Shown piece after piece: positions 58,816-64,000 of a DNA stretch of 64,000 bases (its first letter is position 1; every line of letters begins with the position of its first letter). The stretch lies in NCBI GenBank assembly GCA_029216955.1, contig JANAVB010006998.1:662264-726263 (forward strand), in the 5' to 3' direction. This stretch comes from Iris pallida. Its lineage: Eukaryota > Streptophyta > Magnoliopsida > Asparagales > Iridaceae. The translations under genes were made by a program, and so were the position numbers. The notes beneath the pieces were generated by a model. It was not told the origin of the DNA, ran no database searches, and was given only the letters and a program-made list of their open reading frames with translations.

Positions 58816-59157
58816 TTCATTTATTTCATTCACACCTTTTTTTTTCATTGTCTATATCAGCAACTTGTCGTCTTCGATTAAGTTGTCCATTTTAAAAATA
58901 ATAATATTCAACAAATTATATTCTGCCACGTCTACATTACCTCTGAGCAGATATAATGAATATAATTATTTTCTACAAAATCATCAAGAAATATATCATG
59001 TCCTGTACCTCTGAATATATTTTCTATCGCTATTATTTATATCTGAATAAGATATGCAAGAAATAATAGAGCCACAACAAAATGTCTTTTATTGATCAAA
59101 ATTTAAGACATTACATACATAGCATAAAGAAAGACAAAAAAAGACAAAATGTTCTTT
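58816..59157. other. AT-rich spacer between the two antisense genes
   Basis: No gene is visible. It probably contains the 3' end signals of the long antisense gene: AATAAAAG reads on the minus strand near 59085-59092. Confidence 0.5.
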
Positions 59158-62100
59158 CTACTGAGACGGAGGCATCATCAGATTAGCAATCTGTTGTTTC
59201 AAAATCTGCAACCGTTCTTCACGAGATGTCATCACTCTCCTCCTGGCCTCTTCCATCCCAGATTCTTCATTAAAAACGGGCATGGTTACCATTCGGCGAG
59301 TGATTTCCGTATCATGAGCTGCCATATACTCGTTTCTTTCCTGAGTTAGAGCATCAATTTGTTGGACTGCAGTCTGATGCTCTTTAACTTCATTTTCCAG
59401 TTCCTCTTCGAGACGAGCAATTTCCATTCTCAGCTCAGCAATCCTTCTCTCTCTTCTCTCAGCAGTTGAGATCACCGATTCCAACTTGGAATTATATTCA
59501 GCAGATTTAGTAGTATAGGCATCCAAGAGGTTCTGGAGATTCACTCTTTCAATTGCAGCTGCCTGAGCCATTTGTTCAAACTCTGCCTACACTAAAGGTT
59601 CCACTTCCCCTTTGTTGAGATCTTTATAGTTCTTTATGGAGATCTCCAACTCATTCAATATATGGTCAAGGAAAGTGGCCTGAGCCTCATCACCTTGCTA
59701 CCGGATGGCCTTCACCAAGAAAGAGGTCGGACCTCTAACCATATAAAAATCAGCATCTTCTTTGTCCATCATTCTATTGATCAAAGGTCCCAAGGACTCG
59801 AAGAAGCATTTGGTGAATGATTGGATGACAAGCTGATTAATCGCCAGAGCACTAGGAGTCGCAGCTACTCCTGTTGATGACGAAGCGGCAGGACGCTCAA
59901 TTTCTCGTATCTGAACAGCAGGCTCTTTGAATAAGGGAACCAAAGTGGAGCTGGTTGCTCCTCCTGGTTGTTCCTCTGCAAAATCAAATACTGTCACTTT
60001 GCCTGTCATTGGCTATTGATAAAGAGAATCAAAAGTGAAAACAGTCTTACCATGGATGGATCCAGCAACAGGCTTATTATCTGCAGGAACAGACTTTAGC
60101 TGAGCAGAAGTAGCTTCAGACGCTACGGCCTGGCTACTTCCTGCTTCAGAGCCACAAGATAAATGGCGGCTGCTACTGGCAATTATCGTTGCCAGTACTA
60201 TGTCCATGCATGTTTGATGAGCAGAAGAGGATCTGGGTTCTGTATGGATAAACGATGTTAGCTATCAAGTTATTTATTAAAAGAAGATCGCTAATTTCAT
60301 TATAATACCTTCGGGAGCAGCAATTGGAGTTTTCTCCAAATCTACCTCTTCATCAGCAGTCTTTTCCGGAGATCTCGGTACCTCAGCCTCCTTTTCAGGA
60401 GTCAGAGTATCGCGAGGGGATGTCTGGATTTCAACATTCTCTTCCGGATTTTGTGTCTCATCAGCAGCTTCTGATGAGGTGCTCTCCTCGTTCTCGCTGT
60501 CTTCGGGAGCCTCTTCACTAGCAGCATCAGCGGCCTGATCAGCTTCTTCTTGATAACCGAAGTCACAGCCATATAAAGCTTCGATCATCAAACGATCTTC
60601 TTCAGCAAGGGTTGCTCCCGGTGTAGCAGGAAGATGAATTTCCGCTGCTGTTGGCAAAGGAGATCGTACGACATTATGCTCTTCCTCTACAATGTTATCT
60701 CTGGGCTCTTCAGCCTCATTTCTCTGGTCCAGCTCTTCCCTCTGCTTAATTTCCTCTCTCTGTTCTGGACTTGAAGTTTTATGTCCAGCCTCAAAAACAG
60801 GAGTGGGAGAGGGCATGGTGAGTCCCGCTGCAGCGTCTATCACGATCGAAGACAAAACTTATCCTCTGCGGACCAACCTTTTCTTCCTATGCAGAGATCT
60901 CTCAGGACTCTCTATGTTTATTGCCTCGACTTGTTTTTGAACAGAGGTCGGTGTGGCAGCTCTTCCCGCTGCTGAATTGTCTCGGCCAGCTGCCGAGATT
61001 GAGATCTGGTAGTAATCTTTTCTGAAGAATGATCCAGGATCAGTTTCTTCTTCGCAGCTGGGACGGAAGGTTCCTCTCTCCTTCTCTTCTTGGCCGGAGA
61101 TTTAGCAACCTTCAAAGAAACACGCAGTGGCGCGTTAACCTCTTCAGGGAACATAACGTCCTTCGAAACTTCTAAGGGTGCATCCACTGGCTCGTGCACC
61201 TCATCATTACCTGGAAGTGACATGATGACTCCTCCCTTCTTCAATCTAATTGCAGACGCGAAGCTATCCGCAAGATTGAAGTTCTCGGCAAAAGTGTTCG
61301 ATGATGTATAAAACACCGAATATGTGAACATACGAGGGCCATGATTACTATTCACCGGCATCGAGAATGTTACTTTCGTATCTCGTGCATTGTAATAAGC
61401 CCAAGCTCGGGCTCCATCTATCAAGAAACCTTTTTCTTGTAGGCATGAGATAGCATTACCTACGTGGAATTGGTCATATCCAAACTGTCGAGCAAACCGG
61501 CTGGGAAGATATGGCTCCAAGTAGCATTCTTCTTCAAACCGATATACCAAGTGGGATGGACAAATTGTCTTCAACCAGTTAAAAGCTGTACGGCGCAAAG
61601 GTTGCATCTTTGAGTCAACCATGTTGGTCGGCATTTGTTCATATCCGGCAGGAGGATAAGTGCAATAGAAGTTCCATCATTTGCCAAGGTTTAAAGCATA
61701 TCTGCAATCTCTCAAAGAAGTGTATTTTCACTTACCATGGGAGAATCTCCGTAAAAAGCTGCCACTGACTGGTCCCATGTCGGGGTCCATCAAAGTAGGA
61801 TGGTGTAGAAGCAACCACCCGAACAGATAAGTATACGGCAATTCTAGCCGAGGAAACTCTTTCTCGCCCTTAGCTTTCAGCATCAATTCGACGTACAGAC
61901 GGAGACTGGCGTTCATTCTACAAGTCATTGCCGATAAGAGATCCATCTTGTAGCCGAAGACTAATCTAACGGCAGCAAAAAGAACACCACGATGGAAGCG
62001 ATCTACGACACTTGATCCGGGAACGACGAATTTGCGGAGCCAATATGTCAAAAAACCTGCCAGTTGGGCTTCTTTTGACATAAATCGGTATCCCACTCTT

Positions 62101-63861
62101 AAATAACTCTCGAGAGTGTCTCCTTTCTTTAGAGGAGGACTTTGATGATTGTCCTTGATCTCGACATCCAAGTCACCACTTATCTCCATTAACTTCATCA
62201 CTTCAGTGCTGCTCAGTGGTTTAAAGAAGTCGGGATAGCAGTTGTCATATTCCTTGGTCTTCTTTTCTTCAATATGGTTGAGGAACAGATAAGGCAACCA
62301 TTTTGATGAATAGCAGGTACCAGATGTACCACTTTTGTAAAACAAAGTGCAGATTTTATAATGACACAGCAATTCTTCGAAGACTTCTACCATGGCTGCG
62401 TTCTCTTTTCGAAGTTTGTCCAACTCATCATTAGTTGGAACAAATTTCTCATACGGGGCATCCCCCATCGGCAGGTAAGAGATGTACTGCATCTCGTGAA
62501 TGGGAAACCCGATCTCTCCGCAGGGAGTCATAAAAGTCCCTGTCCTGTAATTGTATCTTTTTGCTAGAGCCAGAAATAGATGCGGATTGGGGACGAAACC
62601 GTAAACAGTGGTATGCACTGCTTGATACATATTAATCTGCTGAAGTTTGTCTTCAAACTTAGTCAAAATCCAGTTTGCTATACAACTCCATCTCTTATAT
62701 TCTGGGTTCACCAGTCCAGTTAATCTGAGGTCTTGATCTGGATACTTCCCTTCAACCTTCGCGAACTCATTCGCGAATATTGGAACTCTCACGGGCAATA
62801 ACAAAGAAGAATTTTTCGGCAGAATACAACCGGGCTTTAAACCTCTGAGCAAGACACTGTATCGTTCCGAAGAACTGTAGAACATGTCTTTCTTGTTAGG
62901 CCCCTTCTTCACATAAATCTTTCCTGGACGGGCATCCTGAAAAGGTGTGAGATTCCATTCCATTTTCTTCGGATAGCTTGCATGAGCATATCGAGATAAG
63001 GGGAGACAGCGGGAGACATTTGGTATCGAGATTATCTTATCTTTTTGTTGGAAAATCCGTTCTTCCATCCGTGGCTTCGACTGAGAGCTCCTCTCAAAAG
63101 CTTCACCAAACAGAAATAAAGGCTTCTTATGAATGATGGCATCTGCCGACTCCAAAGGCTGTCCATTCATTAGACATAATAGGGTTTCATTATCTTGGGT
63201 TACCAAGATAGCTTGGCGGGAAGCTGGCAGATCATATTGTAGATAGTGCACATGGGACAGGTCCTCTTTGAATTCCGATTCTGAAAGAGTTCCTACAAAG
63301 TTCTCATACCCCGGATCTTCTCTGGTATCAACTGTATCAAACAGAAAAAACAAAAATTCAGCACAAGGAAAAAATCAAGGATGCTACCTTCAGACTGTGC
63401 AACCATCAGACTGCGCAACCATCAGATTGTGCAACCATCAGACTGCGCAACTATCAAACTGTGCAACCATCAGATTGCGCAACCATCAGAGTGCGCATCC
63501 ATCAGTTTGTGCCAGCATCAGATTGCACTGGCAATCCTGCACAAAATCAGCAGATTGTGCTGACTTTTGTCAGCGCAGTTCAACCGATTGCGCAAGAAAG
63601 TATTCTTTATAAAAAATAAAGAATAACTAGTTCGTGCAACCAAGACCCTAAAAAGGGTGGCGCAATATGATCACATCTCTAAAAGAGATGGATTTTGAAG
63701 ATCAGTGAAGTCGAAAAACTCTAAAAAGAGTTTTCGATTGAGTTATCTACCTTGCAACGCAGGATACGCTGTCTCATATCGAGAAGGACGTCGTGCAACC
63801 CTAGCCGAAGGCTCGGCGGGGCCTTGCCCTTGGCAGCGGCGGAAGAACGCTTGGGAGCCAT
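59158..63861 (-). pseudogene. Long antisense gene of E8: PMD-like protein with C-terminal coiled coil, three exons
   Basis: Exon 1 (63861-63751) starts MAPKRSSAAAKGKA, contains a one-base shift at a C run, and ends AAG/GTAGAT. Exon 2 (63331-60309) follows TTTGATACAG and ends GAAG/GTATTA. Exon 3 (60239-59158) follows CCATACAG and ends at a genuine TAG. Splice phases agree once the exon 1 shift is allowed for. Exon 2 carries LFLALAKRYNYRTGTFMTPC, GEIGFPIHEM and YLPMGD, which fit the plant mobile domain pattern, then AQLAGFLTYWLRKFVVP and a basic stretch KKRRREE suggesting nuclear entry. An acidic linker and a long exon 3 coiled coil (RMEIARLEEELENEVKEH) follow. Stops at 61728, 61677, about 60880, 60010, 59695 and 59590, plus a frameshift near 60950, kill it; most fit transitions. 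Function unknown. Confidence 0.7.
63394..63520. repeat. TGYGCAACCATCAGA repeats in intron 1 of the antisense gene
   Basis: About eight units of 17 bp (CTGCGCAACCATCAGA) in the 419-bp intron 63332-63750. Further TGCGCA words follow to about 63600. The same TGCRCA core recurs in the LTR and gag of this element. Confidence 0.85.
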
Positions 63862-63955
63862 GGAGATTCGATGGAGAAGAAAGGAGGAATAGGCTCGAGA
63901 CTTCTCTCTTAAATCACAAACGTAAAGTAAAGAATGAAATGAATATTGAAGAGAA

Positions 63956-63965
63956 CTATTTATAG
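63956..63965 (-). promoter_or_regulatory. TATA box of the long antisense gene
   Basis: CTATTTATAG on the plus strand (CTATAAATAG on the coding strand), 95-104 bp upstream of the ATG at 63861. Identical to the decamers at 46092 and 58440. Confidence 0.65.
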
Positions 63966-64000
63966 TTTTTCAAAGAGTAACGGCTGCCTCAGACTGCGCC

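Larger units (their letters stand above)
45580..64000 (+). mobile_element. E8, Tat-lineage Ty3/gypsy retrotransposon with antisense accessory genes (3' end outside the window)
   Basis: In order: 5' LTR (start uncertain, end about 46425), primer site, gag, protease, RT, RNase H, a second archaeal-type RNase H, integrase (to 57983), a minisatellite, then two antisense genes to 63861. The dual RNase H and the YVDDIAVKS form of the RT active site are diagnostic of the Tat (Ogre/Retand/Grande) clade. Antisense extra ORFs between pol and the 3' LTR are known from some Tat elements. The 3' LTR must lie beyond 64000. A solo Tekay LTR (50446-53111) interrupts the coding region. Confidence 0.85.

Noticed and set aside
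61728..61739. Splice donor CATG/GTAAGT after the 541-aa antisense frame
   Set aside because: Reading straight through keeps the same frame with two TGA codons where Trp fits, and no acceptor preserves the frame at a realistic intron length. Nonsense mutation is the simpler explanation.
63370..64000. 3' LTR of the Tat element at the window end
   Set aside because: It does not match 45580-46425, and the antisense gene's exon 1 and TATA box lie here, so the 3' LTR must be further right.

Overview
The window reads as repeat-rich nuclear DNA of a flowering plant. The evidence is chromovirus (Tekay-type) and Tat-type Ty3/gypsy retrotransposons, plant-style MULE and hAT DNA transposons, MITEs, a nuclear tRNA-Ala(AGC) gene and a broken pentatricopeptide-repeat (PPR) gene. 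I cannot name the species. Nearly every base belongs to a mobile element, and no gene looks fully intact. Elements are labelled E1 to E9 for cross-reference.

Layout. (1) 1-6905: E1, a minus-strand Tekay-like element that has lost pol and keeps only a decayed gag (about 2050-3225) between very long LTRs. It sits inside the 5' LTR of E2. (2) 6906-15984: E2, a plus-strand non-autonomous element with 3.9-kb LTRs and a 1.9-kb non-coding interior. (3) 16594-19162: E3, a dead hAT element with near-perfect 8-bp target duplications. (4) 19163-20680: a small host-like island with a PPR pseudogene and tRNA-Ala. (5) 20681-41346: E4, a MULE carrying two convergent, intron-containing genes: an accessory gene resembling the plant mobile domain (PMD), and a MuDR-type transposase. 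Every intron I can recognise in it is packed with a palindromic 'GGAGAATGNCATTCTCC' minisatellite. The transposase is split by E5, a solo Tekay LTR (TSD CATAC), which is itself split by E6, an almost intact 10.3-kb Tekay element (TSD TGTGT). (6) 41347-45580: AT-rich DNA with a foldback element, a MITE and a short copia-type LTR. (7) About 45580 to beyond 64000: E8, a Tat-lineage element. It has gag, protease, RT, RNase H, a second archaeal-type RNase H and integrase on the plus strand, interrupted by a solo Tekay LTR (E9, TSD CTACT). Downstream of pol lie a short antisense ORF and a long, intron-containing antisense gene resembling PMD.

How the parts relate. E1, E2, E5, E6 and E9 share LTR ends (TG...GGGGCGTGACA) and, where visible, primer-site and polypurine-tract motifs, so they are one broad family in autonomous, deleted, non-autonomous and solo-LTR states. 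Almost all premature stops in the retroelement, MULE and antisense genes can be explained by C-to-T or G-to-A transitions, the expected decay of methylated, silenced DNA.

Most notable: the intron-borne palindromic array of the MULE; the spliced antisense PMD-like gene inside a retrotransposon, whose TATA decamer is identical to that of the sense LTR promoter; and LTRs of one family that carry, at the same place, unrelated arrays each built from its own short palindrome-like word.
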